Assembly (NCBI RefSeq): GCF_020991475.1
Contig: NZ_JAJMPA010000004.1
Location: forward strand, 186,001 to 250,000
Reading direction: 5' to 3'
Source of the DNA: Pedobacter sp. MC2016-14
GTDB lineage: Bacteria > Bacteroidota > Bacteroidia > Sphingobacteriales > Sphingobacteriaceae
DNA: 64,000 nucleotides
In this document: piece by piece, positions 8,861-17,800 of the stretch
How positions within the stretch are numbered: position 1 is the stretch's first letter
Layout of the letters: each line of letters opens with the position of its first letter
Translations under genes and position numbers: made by a program
The notes under the pieces: generated by a model
Told to the model about the DNA's origin: nothing
Database searches by the model: none
Seen by the model: only the letters and a program-made list of their open reading frames with translations

Positions 8861-10270
8861 ATGAAACGTTTTACTTTATTTATAACTGCTGCCGTACTAG
8901 TTTTTAGTGGTTGCAAAAAATTTGTTGACATCAAAACACAGGGAAATCTTGTTCCGGGAGAAATCATCAACTACCGCTACCTGCTCAACAATACGTCGGC
9001 TTTTGAATACGGCCCTCAAATCTCCGACATGGCTTCTGACGATGTACAGCTGGTAGACGGCAGTGTACAACAGATTGCACTTGTCGGAGATGCCTATAAT
9101 TACTGGAGCAAAAGCTACACCTGGCAACAGGGGCTTTTCCCTTTTGGAACCAGCTACCAAGGTGACAATAATTGGATTAACCTTTACAATGCGATAACTG
9201 TATCCAATATCGTGATCAATGAAACTCCGGAGGCTGGCGACGGTACTCTGGCAGAAAAAAATGCATTGATTGCGGAGGGTTTGGTACACCGTGCCAATGC
9301 CTACTTAATGTTGGTAAACACCTATGCAAAACCTTATAATGCATCTACTTCGACAGCTGATCCTGGTGTACCGCTGGTACTGATAGGCACCACTACGCAG
9401 TCGCTGGTTAGAAATCCTGTTCAAGAGGTGTATAACCAGATTATTGGTGACCTGAAAAGAGCCATACCTTCTTTGCCTGCTACACAATTATACAATACGC
9501 TTCCTTCTAAACCTTCTGCTTATGGCACTTTAGCACGCACCTACCTATACATGAATGATTATACCAATGCTAAGCTTTATGCAGACAGTGTTTTGCTAAC
9601 CAGAAGCACACTGAACGATTTGAGTACAATTAATGCTACGACAATTTCAAACACAACATATCCGGTGCGAAGAACCGATCCTGAAATCCTGTTGTCGAAA
9701 ATTGCCTTTGGAGGTATTTCTGCATATACCCCATATGCGCTCAGGCTTAGTGATAACCTCCTCACTTTACTAGGCACAACAGATCAGCGTTATACTTTAT
9801 TTACAACAGTACCCGCTACGATCTCCGCAAATTACAATACTGCTGGTGGAAGGTTCTTTTTTAAAGACAGGGCAATGGGCGAAGCACGTAACATTGGCCC
9901 CTCTGTGCCAGAAATGATGCTGATAGAGGCTGAATACTATGCGCGTAACAACAACAGGGTATTGGCCATGGAATGGGTAAACAGGCTTAGGATAAAAAGG
10001 TTTAAGACTGCCGATTATGTTGCGCTAACCGCAACTTCTAACGATGACGCTTTGTTTAAAGTGATTGAAGAACGCCGCAGGGAATTCTTTTGCCGAATGA
10101 CAAGATGGTGGGATATGCGGAGGTTAAAAGATGACGCCCGTTTTGCGCAGACGTACACGCGTAGTTTCGGTGGGGTTAACTATACCCTTAATGCCAGTAG
10201 CAACGGTTATGTATTTCCAATCGCAGAATACCTGATTTCCCTAAACCCAGAAATAGCACAAAACCCATAA
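8861..10270 (+). CDS. SusD/RagB-type nutrient-binding outer-membrane lipoprotein (locus A)
   Basis: 469-residue lipoprotein with signal peptide and lipobox VFSGC (Cys 18) followed by Lys-Lys. The N-terminal SusD-like half has the family's helical repeats (NALIAEGLVHRANAYLMLVN), and the C-terminal RagB/SusD domain has the typical ending with EERRREFFCRMTRWWDMRR and a terminal P-I-A-E-Y segment. SusD proteins form the lid over their SusC barrel and catch substrate at the cell surface. The gene begins 10 bp after susC and ends 1 bp before the TlpA gene, so all are one operon. Substrate cannot be told from sequence. Confidence 0.92.
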   Translation: MKRFTLFITAAVLVFSGCKKFVDIKTQGNLVPGEIINYRYLLNNTSAFEYGPQISDMASDDVQLVDGSVQQIALVGDAYNYWSKSYTWQQGLFPFGTSYQGDNNWINLYNAITVSNIVINETPEAGDGTLAEKNALIAEGLVHRANAYLMLVNTYAKPYNASTSTADPGVPLVLIGTTTQSLVRNPVQEVYNQIIGDLKRAIPSLPATQLYNTLPSKPSAYGTLARTYLYMNDYTNAKLYADSVLLTRSTLNDLSTINATTISNTTYPVRRTDPEILLSKIAFGGISAYTPYALRLSDNLLTLLGTTDQRYTLFTTVPATISANYNTAGGRFFFKDRAMGEARNIGPSVPEMMLIEAEYYARNNNRVLAMEWVNRLRIKRFKTADYVALTATSNDDALFKVIEERRREFFCRMTRWWDMRRLKDDARFAQTYTRSFGGVNYTLNASSNGYVFPIAEYLISLNPEIAQNP

Positions 10271-10271
10271 C

Positions 10272-11591
10272 ATGAATAAATTAAAAAACATTTTTCTTTC
10301 AGCTTTCCTACTGGTGTTTACTGCAACAGCAGGTCTGGCGCAGGATACCACAAGGCTGGCAGATTATAAAAAGATGATGTCACAGCAGGACATGTCTAAA
10401 ATGCGGATATTAGGTGAAGCATTTATCAGTACGCATCCTGAATCATCTACCAATGTAGCATTTGACATCAAAAACAGAATTAGTTATGCACATGTCTATT
10501 CTGTTACTGTAGTTTTAAATGTAATGGAAAAAAACTATGATATCATAAAAAAATACATCCATGAACTCCCCTACGGCTCAATGGCTTCTATCTACTATAA
10601 AACCATTCAAATTCCACATGACCGGAAGGACATGAAAGATCAGGAATTGTATCCATACGCGGATTTATTGATGAAACGATTGGAAAGCTTCCGTAATCAC
10701 CCGCCTAAAGATGTCCTGGATATTCCTTTAAATGAATGGAAAGAGCAGTTCAATCTTTCGATCGCTAAAAACTTCTTACCAACACATATCGGCATACTTT
10801 ATAACGTAGGTAAAAAAGACGAAGCCTTACAATATGCAGTATTGGCTCAGCAGTACCTTCAGTATAAAAAAGCAAGTGTAAATGGCGTGCAGGCAATGGT
10901 ACTGAATGAAAAAGGAAAAACTGCAGATTTGAAAAATTTACTTATTAAAAGCATTTATGAAAATCAAAGCACGCCAGAAATGCTGGACATGTTGAAACAA
11001 GCCTATGTAAAAGAAAAGAAAACCGAGATTGGCTTTCCAGCTTACCTGGAATCGTTAAAAAACAGCGAGAACCAGCATAAACAAGCTAAGGAGGTGATTG
11101 GAAAACTACTGAATAAAGATGTTCCCGAATTTAGCATGCAAGACGGCAACGGGAAATTGGTAAAATCTAAAGATTTGCTAGGGAAGATTGTGGTGTTGGA
11201 TTTTTGGGCAACCTGGTGTGTGCCTTGCAAAGCCTCTTTTCCGGGCATGAAACTGGCAATGGATAAGTATAAAAATGATTCAAGCGTAATTTTCTATTTT
11301 GTAGATACAGAAGAAAGAGGAAACACATACAAAGAGGAGGTACTGGCCTATCTTAAAAAAAACAACTTCCCTTTCCAGGTATTGTTTGATAATCCGGTAC
11401 CAGGTGAAAAAGCCACTGGCGAAGTATTCAACAGTATGTGTAAGGCTTTTACCATTTCTGGCATTCCCCAAAAGCTAGTCATTGATCCTAAAGGGAAGCT
11501 TAGGTTTATTAGCGTTGGCTACCACGGCAGCCCTACTGCCCTGGCCGATGAAATTTCGACCATGGTAGACTATATAAAATCAAACCAATAA
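10272..11591 (+). CDS. TlpA-family thiol-disulfide oxidoreductase with long N-terminal domain (locus A)
   Basis: 439-residue secreted thioredoxin-like protein. Signal peptide ~1-23 (TATAGLAQ); a helical N-terminal region of ~290 residues that I do not recognise; then an AhpC/TSA/TlpA thioredoxin fold with active site W-C-V-P-C (Cys 316 and Cys 319) and the cis-Pro loop SGIPQKLVID. It should act in the periplasm, reducing or isomerising disulfides. It follows susD by 1 bp and is itself followed by a hydrolase gene after 3 bp. The same TlpA-hydrolase pair ends locus B (22039-25064), with clear similarity over the thioredoxin domain and SYKN-like insert, so the two genes form a repeated unit. 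Its client may be the neighbouring hydrolase or SusC/SusD; this is inference. Confidence 0.87.
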   Translation: MNKLKNIFLSAFLLVFTATAGLAQDTTRLADYKKMMSQQDMSKMRILGEAFISTHPESSTNVAFDIKNRISYAHVYSVTVVLNVMEKNYDIIKKYIHELPYGSMASIYYKTIQIPHDRKDMKDQELYPYADLLMKRLESFRNHPPKDVLDIPLNEWKEQFNLSIAKNFLPTHIGILYNVGKKDEALQYAVLAQQYLQYKKASVNGVQAMVLNEKGKTADLKNLLIKSIYENQSTPEMLDMLKQAYVKEKKTEIGFPAYLESLKNSENQHKQAKEVIGKLLNKDVPEFSMQDGNGKLVKSKDLLGKIVVLDFWATWCVPCKASFPGMKLAMDKYKNDSSVIFYFVDTEERGNTYKEEVLAYLKKNNFPFQVLFDNPVPGEKATGEVFNSMCKAFTISGIPQKLVIDPKGKLRFISVGYHGSPTALADEISTMVDYIKSNQ

Positions 11592-11594
11592 CAT

Positions 11595-12680
11595 ATGAAA
11601 TTAATATCAACTATCTTATTTTGCTGGTGTATTGCTACAGCAGCTTTAGCACAAACTAAACCGTATCGCAGCGACAGTGTGCAGTTTAAAAACGCAGCAG
11701 GCACCATCAATTTTGGTGGCACCTTGACTACCCCTGTCAAAAACAATACGCACATTGCTATCGTCATCGTTTCCGGAACGGGTAAACAAGATCGCGACGG
11801 TAAAATGTCCGGACATTTATGGTTTGCGAACCTGGCCGATTACTTTGGTCACAAGGGTATTTCGGTACTCCGGTTGGATGACCGTGGTGTAGGACAAACT
11901 ACGGGAGCGTATGAAAATTCTACCACGGCAGATTTTGCTGCTGATGCGCTTGAGGCTGTGGCCTACCTTAAATCTCGTAACGATCTTGGTTTAAAAAAAA
12001 TCGGCCTGTTGGGACATAGCGAAGGTGGGGCCGGAATCTCTATTGCAGCGGCACAATCCAAAGATGTGGCTTTTTTAATTAGTTTGGCAGGTTTAGCTAC
12101 CAGTGGTGTTGACGCACAGATCATCCAAAACCTGGAAGGTGTGGCCGCACTGGATATGCCAGAATACAATAAAAAACGCTTCAATGAAATCAATGAAATC
12201 ATGTTTCGTACAGCATTTAAATATGCTGACTCCGCAAATATGGATGCTAAACTCAAAGAAGCACATGCCGCATGGAAAAAACGGGATAGCATTGCAGTAA
12301 AAGCATTAAACCTAAAATCTGACCGTTTTGGCTTTCCTATTTATTTGTATGCGCTAAATGCAGTTACCCCTTGGTACCGTTACTTCATAAAATATGATCC
12401 GGAAAATTACTTGCCGAAAGTAAAGATACCCATCCTGGCCATTAATGGAAGTAGTGATTCATGGGTTAAACCCGGGCCTAACCTGGCCAACTGGAAAGCG
12501 CTGCCCCTAAAGGGTGGCAACAAAAAGGTGACTGTTGTTGAAATACCTGGCCTAAACCATTTGTTGCAACATTGTGTAACTTGTTTGCCACAGGAGTATG
12601 CTACCATTAAAGAGGACATTGCACCAGAGGTACTCAGCACACTAGATGCTTGGCTTAAGCATAACAATTTAGGAAAATAA
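11595..12680 (+). CDS. Secreted alpha/beta hydrolase (locus A)
   Basis: 361-residue alpha/beta-hydrolase with signal peptide (cleavage near ALAQ, residue 20). The oxyanion region is GTGKQDRDGKMSG. The nucleophile elbow is GHSEGG (Ser 142), with a likely Asp in the NGSSDSWV loop and catalytic His 322 in GLNH. The family includes S9-like peptidases and esterases; the exact reaction is not readable. Just after the catalytic His is C-V-T-C (Cys 327, Cys 330); as I recall, relatives usually have Cys-Lys-Thr-Gly there. A CxxC so close to the active site, co-transcribed with a thioredoxin-like protein, hints at redox control or assisted folding. A strong terminator follows 10 bp after the stop. A paralogue closes locus B. 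Confidence 0.85.
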   Translation: MKLISTILFCWCIATAALAQTKPYRSDSVQFKNAAGTINFGGTLTTPVKNNTHIAIVIVSGTGKQDRDGKMSGHLWFANLADYFGHKGISVLRLDDRGVGQTTGAYENSTTADFAADALEAVAYLKSRNDLGLKKIGLLGHSEGGAGISIAAAQSKDVAFLISLAGLATSGVDAQIIQNLEGVAALDMPEYNKKRFNEINEIMFRTAFKYADSANMDAKLKEAHAAWKKRDSIAVKALNLKSDRFGFPIYLYALNAVTPWYRYFIKYDPENYLPKVKIPILAINGSSDSWVKPGPNLANWKALPLKGGNKKVTVVEIPGLNHLLQHCVTCLPQEYATIKEDIAPEVLSTLDAWLKHNNLGK

Positions 12681-12689
12681 TATCAAAGG

Positions 12690-12721
12690 AAGATGCTGGC
12701 GGATACCAGCATCTTTTTTTT
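12690..12721 (+). terminator. Intrinsic terminator of locus A
   Basis: A 10-bp perfect stem, aagatgctgg / ccagcatctt, with a 6-nt loop (cggata), runs straight into seven or more T. It ends the locus A operon 10 bp after the hydrolase stop and insulates it from the locus B sigma promoter that begins immediately after. Confidence 0.95.
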
Positions 12722-12734
12722 ATGTTTTGTAATA

Positions 12735-12750
12735 ATTTTTTGTACGTTTA
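12735..12750 (+). promoter_or_regulatory. Putative promoter of locus B sigma gene
   Basis: Same 16-mer as at 3455-3470 in locus A, attttttgtacgttta, here 27 bp before the sigma ATG and directly after the locus A terminator. TACGTTTA is one base from the Bacteroidota -7 consensus TANNTTTG. The -33 TTTG is not at the expected spacing. Confidence 0.45.
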
Positions 12751-12776
12751 TAATCTAACCTGAACCATAAACCTTC

Positions 12777-13364
12777 ATGTTCGCCTATAAAACGCTTACA
12801 GATCCTGAATTGACCGAATTATTAAAGCTGGATGACAGGGCTGCGCATGATGAAATTTATAATAGATATTGGCAATTGCTGTATCAAAATGCCGCAAATT
12901 TGATCAGAAACAGCGACGAGGCACAAGATTGTGTTCAGGATGTATTTGTGAGTTTATGGCACCGCAGAAAAGAGCTCAATATTTTATCTGTAAAAGCATA
13001 TTTAATCCAGGCTGTACGCTATCGCGTACTGGAAACCATACGCAACAATAAAGCCGACCAAAACTTCTATTCGGCCCTGGCCGTAAAAACCGGAGAACTG
13101 ATCACAGAAAATCCGTTGATATTTAAAGAACTCTCCCATTTAATTACGGATGTGATTGAAAATTTGCCGGAAGATTGCAAAACCTGCTTTTTAATGAACA
13201 GGGAACAGGGCATGACCTATAAACAAATAGCCGCAGTGCTTCAAATCTCAGAAAAAACGGTTGAAAAAAGAATGTCTAAGGCTTTAAAACTAATAAGAGA
13301 AGGCTTAACACAATATCTACCTCTATTTGCTATCGCATTACAGGTATTGCTATCTAAAAAATAG
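12777..13364 (+). CDS. FecI-like ECF RNA polymerase sigma factor (locus B)
   Basis: 195-residue ECF sigma factor. Region 2 ~25-95 (DEIYNRYWQLLYQNAANLI; CVQDVFVSLWHRR) and region 4 ~125-175 with LPEDCKTCFLMNREQGMTYK and the helix-turn-helix YKQIAAVLQISEKTVEKRM. The C-terminal tail is hydrophobic (YLPLFAIALQVLLSKK). It starts at an ATG 27 bp after the promoter-like block shared with locus A. It should activate the fecR and sus genes that follow. Its FecR partner starts 194 bp downstream, a longer gap than in the other loci and one that contains its own promoter-like motif, so sigma and fecR may be separate transcripts. Confidence 0.92.
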   Translation: MFAYKTLTDPELTELLKLDDRAAHDEIYNRYWQLLYQNAANLIRNSDEAQDCVQDVFVSLWHRRKELNILSVKAYLIQAVRYRVLETIRNNKADQNFYSALAVKTGELITENPLIFKELSHLITDVIENLPEDCKTCFLMNREQGMTYKQIAAVLQISEKTVEKRMSKALKLIREGLTQYLPLFAIALQVLLSKK

Positions 13365-13436
13365 CAAGAAAAACAGATTACTCTCGCTTTATCCAAGAAT
13401 AAACTGAAAAAATAAAAATAATTTCATTTTACCGTA

Positions 13437-13444
13437 GGGTATCC
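13437..13444 (+). promoter_or_regulatory. GGGTATCC element in sigma-fecR gap (locus B)
   Basis: GGGTATCC followed by a C/T-rich run and TTTTTTATACTTAC, 115 bp before fecR. It resembles the elements in the same gap in loci A and D, and its TTTTTATACT core also recurs upstream of the locus E fecR (near 59625, minus strand). Candidate ECF-sigma promoter or operator; inferred from position and recurrence only. Confidence 0.3.
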
Positions 13445-13558
13445 GCTCCTTTTTTATACTTACTAATATAAAAGCAGGAAAACCGTGCCAAATACGACTC
13501 CTAAAAACAAAACAGACAACAGACGCAAGCTATAAGCCTGCAATAAAACCATACTTCA

Positions 13559-14719
13559 ATGAAGAAACAAGTATTTTTACAACTCGTAGACCGATACCTT
13601 AAAGGCGAGGCCAGCCTTTCAGAAAAGGTTTTAGTGGAAGAGTATATCAAACAGTTGGAGGGCGATAACCTTTTTCAATTAAGCGCTCAGGAAAGCGAAT
13701 TGCTTAAAGACAGCATGCGTGACAAGATCTACATGCGGCTTAATGATGAAATCACCGCACAGCAAAAAACAACAATTGTACGCAGGTTACCAATTTTAAG
13801 GTATGCTGCCGCTGCTGTAGTATTTATGGCAGTTGCATCCGGACTTTTCTTTTACACCAACAAATCTATATCCGGGCAAAACACGGCCAAAAACATAGCA
13901 CATGTAATTTCGCCAGGCAGCAATAAAGCCATATTAACCCTGGCAGACGGCTCTAAAATTGAGTTAAATGATTCACTCAGTGGCAGCCTTGCACAACAAG
14001 GAAACATCAACATTAAAAAAACTGCAGATGGACAACTCATATATCAGGTTGGCAATAATAATGGAGCCATTGAAACAGGCGACAACATGATAAGTACTCC
14101 GCGGGGAGGCCAGTACCAGGTTATTTTACCTGATCAGTCGCATGTTTGGCTAAATGCAAGTTCCTCTATAAAGTTCCCTGCCGCCTTTGCTGGAAATCTT
14201 AGGCAGGTTAAAATTACAGGAGAAGTTTATTTTGAGGTTACACGTAATACGACTAAACCTTTCAGGGTAGAAACTAAAAACGGTACGGCAATAGAGGTAC
14301 TTGGAACGCATTTTAACGTAAATGCTTATGAAGATGAGCCTTTAATTACAGCTACCTTACTGAGTGGCAGTGTAAATGTAAAATCCGGCAGCAGAAATGA
14401 AATCATCAAGCCTGGAGAGCAGGCAAGGATCAATGCAAACCGCGAAACCAAAATTGGCGTATATGATGTAAATGCAGAAAATGTAGCCGCCTGGAAAGAT
14501 GACCTTTTTGTATTTGAGAATGAAGACATACAAACCGCAATGCGCAGGATTGCAAGATGGTATAACATTGAAATTTCTTATCCTCAGGGCATTCCTGAAA
14601 AAACAATTGGTGGTACCATCAGCAGGTTTAAAGACGTTGCTGAACTGCTAAATTTAATAGAACAAACCGGAGGTGTGAAATTCAAAATTGAAGGAAGGAG
14701 GGTACTGGTGATGTCGTAA
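13559..14719 (+). CDS. FecR-like anti-sigma factor (locus B)
   Basis: 386 residues. Cytoplasmic helical N-terminus ~1-80 (FLQLVDRYLKGEASLSEKVL), membrane helix ~82-102 (YAAAAVVFMAVASGLFFY), then a periplasmic FecR domain (STPRGGQYQVILPDQSHVWL; GEVYFEV; ATLLSGSVNV) and a C-terminal DUF4974 domain (IQTAMRRIARWYNIEISYPQ ending in EGRRVLV). In the family this protein releases or activates its sigma factor when the cognate STN receptor binds substrate. It begins at an ATG preceded by no clear ribosome site, as is usual in Bacteroidota. The 136-bp gap to susC contains a terminator pointing against the genes and a candidate antisense promoter. Confidence 0.93.
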   Translation: MKKQVFLQLVDRYLKGEASLSEKVLVEEYIKQLEGDNLFQLSAQESELLKDSMRDKIYMRLNDEITAQQKTTIVRRLPILRYAAAAVVFMAVASGLFFYTNKSISGQNTAKNIAHVISPGSNKAILTLADGSKIELNDSLSGSLAQQGNINIKKTADGQLIYQVGNNNGAIETGDNMISTPRGGQYQVILPDQSHVWLNASSSIKFPAAFAGNLRQVKITGEVYFEVTRNTTKPFRVETKNGTAIEVLGTHFNVNAYEDEPLITATLLSGSVNVKSGSRNEIIKPGEQARINANRETKIGVYDVNAENVAAWKDDLFVFENEDIQTAMRRIARWYNIEISYPQGIPEKTIGGTISRFKDVAELLNLIEQTGGVKFKIEGRRVLVMS

Positions 14720-14744
14720 CTTCTACTAAACCAGGACAACCCAC

Positions 14745-14776
14745 AAAAAAACCGGGAGCTCTCGCAAAGCCCCCGG
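14745..14776 (-). terminator. Antisense-oriented intrinsic terminator, fecR-susC gap (locus B)
   Basis: Read on the minus strand: arm ccgggggct, 7-nt loop, arm agctcccgg, then TTTTTTT. Nine pairs form in the minus-strand RNA (one G-U); in the plus-strand RNA that pair becomes an A-C mismatch and there is no U-run. It therefore terminates transcription coming from susC toward fecR. Confidence 0.8.
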
Positions 14777-14816
14777 CAGATTTCAGGTTTTCCTTTTAAA
14801 TTTTCAAGAGTCAATT

Positions 14817-14832
14817 CAATCAATCAATCAAT
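14817..14832. repeat. (CAAT)4 tetranucleotide repeat
   Basis: Four exact CAAT units 23 bp before the susC ATG, within the leader and within the predicted antisense RNA. It is non-coding, so slippage would change only leader length. Confidence 0.8.
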
Positions 14833-14848
14833 GGAACCCTAAACATTT

Positions 14849-14856
14849 CAAATGTA
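14849..14856 (-). promoter_or_regulatory. Candidate antisense -7 promoter box at susC start (locus B)
   Basis: TACATTTG on the minus strand matches the Bacteroidota -7 consensus TANNTTTG. The plus-strand context CAAATGTAT also occurs at the susC starts of loci C and E and, as CAAAGGTAT, upstream of the locus D susC. A -33 TTTG is not seen at the expected distance. Confidence 0.4.
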
Positions 14857-17800
14857 TGCATTTTTATACTAAGTGGCGACCGGACTATGCCGGCACGCTC
14901 TACAAATTTATTAGAGTAATGAAACTATCGTTTATACTTTTAATAACGGTTTTTCTACAAAATAGTTTTGCAGGATTTACCCAGGAGCTGACCATCTCCA
15001 AAAAAAACATTTCTCTTGAACAATTGTTCCGCGAAATCCGTTTGCAGACAGGATATAATGTTTTGTACGACGGAAAAACGCTGGAAGCAACACGCCTGGT
15101 TTCTGTAAACGTAACCAAAGCACCTTTAGAAACTGTATTGAGGAAAAGTCTGCAAGGCCAAATGTTGCAATACAAGATTACGAACAATACCATTATCATC
15201 TCTCCTATACCAAACCCAGTAACAGGAAAAATGGCAATCATCATCTCTGGAAAAGTAGTGGATGAAAAAAACCTGCCGCTTCCAGGTGCATCTGTTTGGG
15301 AAGTAGGCACAAAAAATAGTGCGATGTCAACACCGAATGGCGCCTTTTCATTGGCTGTTATAGATTCCAACGCAGTGATCGAAGTGCGGTACATTGGATA
15401 TGTAGTGAAAAGAGTAACGGTTAAATCGGGTAATTACAAGACCATCCAACTACAGCCTGATCAGAAAAACCTGGATGAAGTAGTCATCAACAACGGTTTA
15501 TTTGAACGTAAAGCTGGGACATTTACCGGAGCTACTTCAACTTTCTCAGGTGAGCAACTTAAAGTTGTAACCAATCAAAATCTCATTAAAGGACTGGCTA
15601 TTCTGGATCCTTCGTTTCAAATCATAGAAAGTAACAGTTTTGGATCAAACCCAAACCGCTTGCCAGACGTGCAATTACGTGGACAAACTGGTATTCCTGA
15701 TTTAAATGCCGAATACGCCAATCAGCCCAATCAACCAATATTTATACTGGATGGTTTTAGAGCAACTCTACAACGTGTTTTTGACTTGAATATCAACATG
15801 ATCAAAAGTGTAACATTGCTAAAAGATGCCTCTGCAAAAGCGATTTATGGCGCAGATGCTGGAAATGGTGTTGTAGTAATCGAAACCATAACGCCAGAAG
15901 CCGGTGCATTAAGAGTTTCTTACCGGGGAAGTTTAAACATCACTGCACCTGATCTAAGCAGTTACAATTTAACCAACTCTGAAGAAAAAATACAGGCAGA
16001 AACTCTTGCGGGAAAATACACTTCTGCTTACCCGGCGCAACAAGCAGATCTTTTAAGACAGTTTGCAAGAAATCAAAAAGCAGCATTAGATGGCGTAGAT
16101 ACCTATTGGCTTTCTCAGCCCTTACAAAATGGATATGGTCAGCAGCATTCTATCAATTTGGATGGTGGTGATAATTCCATGCGTTATTCTGCAAACTTGA
16201 ATTATAACAATGTTTCTGGTGTAATGATTGGTTCTTCAAGAAAAACGCTTAGCGGAAGTATCAATCTGATTTACAGACTAAAAAACTTTGCGTTTACCAA
16301 TATATTAACAGTAGACAATAACAAAGCAATAAACTCTAAATATGGATCATTTAGTGATTACGCAAGAATGAATCCTTATTGGCGCATCACAGATGACGCT
16401 GGTGCCTTAATTCAAAATTACCAGGGATTTTCTGTAACAACTAATAATCCACTGTATAATGCTTCTCTGAATACAAAAGACAATAGCAGTTATAGAAATG
16501 TAACCGAAAATTTTTATACGGAATGGTCTATACAGAAGAATCTGCGTGTAATGGGACGTGTGGGGATTACTTCACAAACAAGCGAATCAGAGTATTTTCT
16601 TCCAGCAAATCACACAAATTATTTAGGTATACAACCATCTTCACCCGAATATCAAAACAGGGGAGAGTATAGGCAAACAAATGGAAAGCAAAACATTCTG
16701 AGTTCTGACTTAAGTGCAGCCTATAATCTTCAATTTGGCAAAAACCAGATTTTTGCAAATGCTATCGCCTCAATCAATACCAATAGTAATGAAAGTACAG
16801 GATTTATTATGGTCGGTTTCCCAAATGACAATATTGATGATATTGCTTTTGGCAATCAATATAAACCAGGAACCAAAGCTTCAGGGGCTGAAAACACGAT
16901 ACATAATATTGCCTTAACATCGGCACTAAACTATTCTTATGACAACCGCTTCCTTGCAGACCTTTCGTACCGCAGTAACGCCAGTTCGCAATTTGGTGCA
17001 AATAACCAATGGGGCTCATTTTCTTCTGCAGGTCTTGGCTGGAACTTACATAATGAATCGTGGATTAAACCAATAAAATTCATCAACCAGTTGAGATTAA
17101 GAGCGAGCGTTGGAAATACAGGCACACCAATTTCCAATGGATACTTGTCTGTAGCAACCTACCAATATGTTACCAGCCAAAATTATAATGGTGATATCGC
17201 AATGCAATTGATGGGCCTTCCCAATCCAGATTTACAATGGCAAAAGGTATTGGATAAAAACATTGGAACAGATATGCTCCTGTTTAGTAATTTAAGTTTG
17301 CGTGCAGACTTTTTTATAAAGGATACTAAAGGCTTATTGACTGATCAGGTGACCGCACCTTCACTTGGGTTTGTAAGTTACAAAGAGAATATTGGCGAGG
17401 TAAGGAACAAAGGTTATCAAATCGGAGCTAATATGAATGTGATCAGAGAGAACAGAAAGTCTCTAAGTGTATTTGTCAACGTGGCACATTCAACAAATAA
17501 GATTCGTAGAGTTTCCAATTCTATTCTGGCACTAAACGCCGCAAATGACAACTCTGCATTTAGAGAAGGGGAAACACCTGAAGCAAGAAGGTTACGTTTA
17601 CAAAGACCATACGCAAGATATGTTCCTAATCAATCTATGAGTACCATCTGGGCAGTAAAATCATTAGGTATTGATCCTTCAAATGGTCGTGAAATCTTTG
17701 AAAAAGCCGATGGTACACAGACCTACGTCTACTCAACTGATGACCTTGTTAACAGCGGAGATACCAATCCAGACATTACAGGAACATTTGGAACCAACAT

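Larger units (their letters stand above)
14745..14843 (-). ncRNA. Predicted cis-antisense RNA over the susC leader (locus B)
   Basis: Predicted ~100-nt transcript starting just after the antisense TACATTTG box (14849-14856) and ending at the antisense terminator. It would cover the whole untranslated leader of susC, including the (CAAT)4 repeat. Position and polarity match the DonS-type antisense RNAs reported between anti-sigma and susC genes in Bacteroides. No transcript data; ends are approximate. Confidence 0.45.

Noticed and set aside
8897..9289. 130-codon minus-strand frame inside the locus A susD
   Set aside because: Antisense shadow of a clear SusD gene.
14745..14776. The hairpin as a sense-strand attenuator between fecR and susC
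   Set aside because: On the sense strand the stem has an A-C mismatch and lacks a U-run, whereas the antisense strand has full pairing and seven U; the same holds in three other loci.
14900..15394. 164-codon reading frame on the minus strand inside the locus B susC
   Set aside because: Shadow of a well-supported susC gene; no family resemblance, and codon pattern follows the plus-strand gene. The predicted antisense RNA starts outside it.
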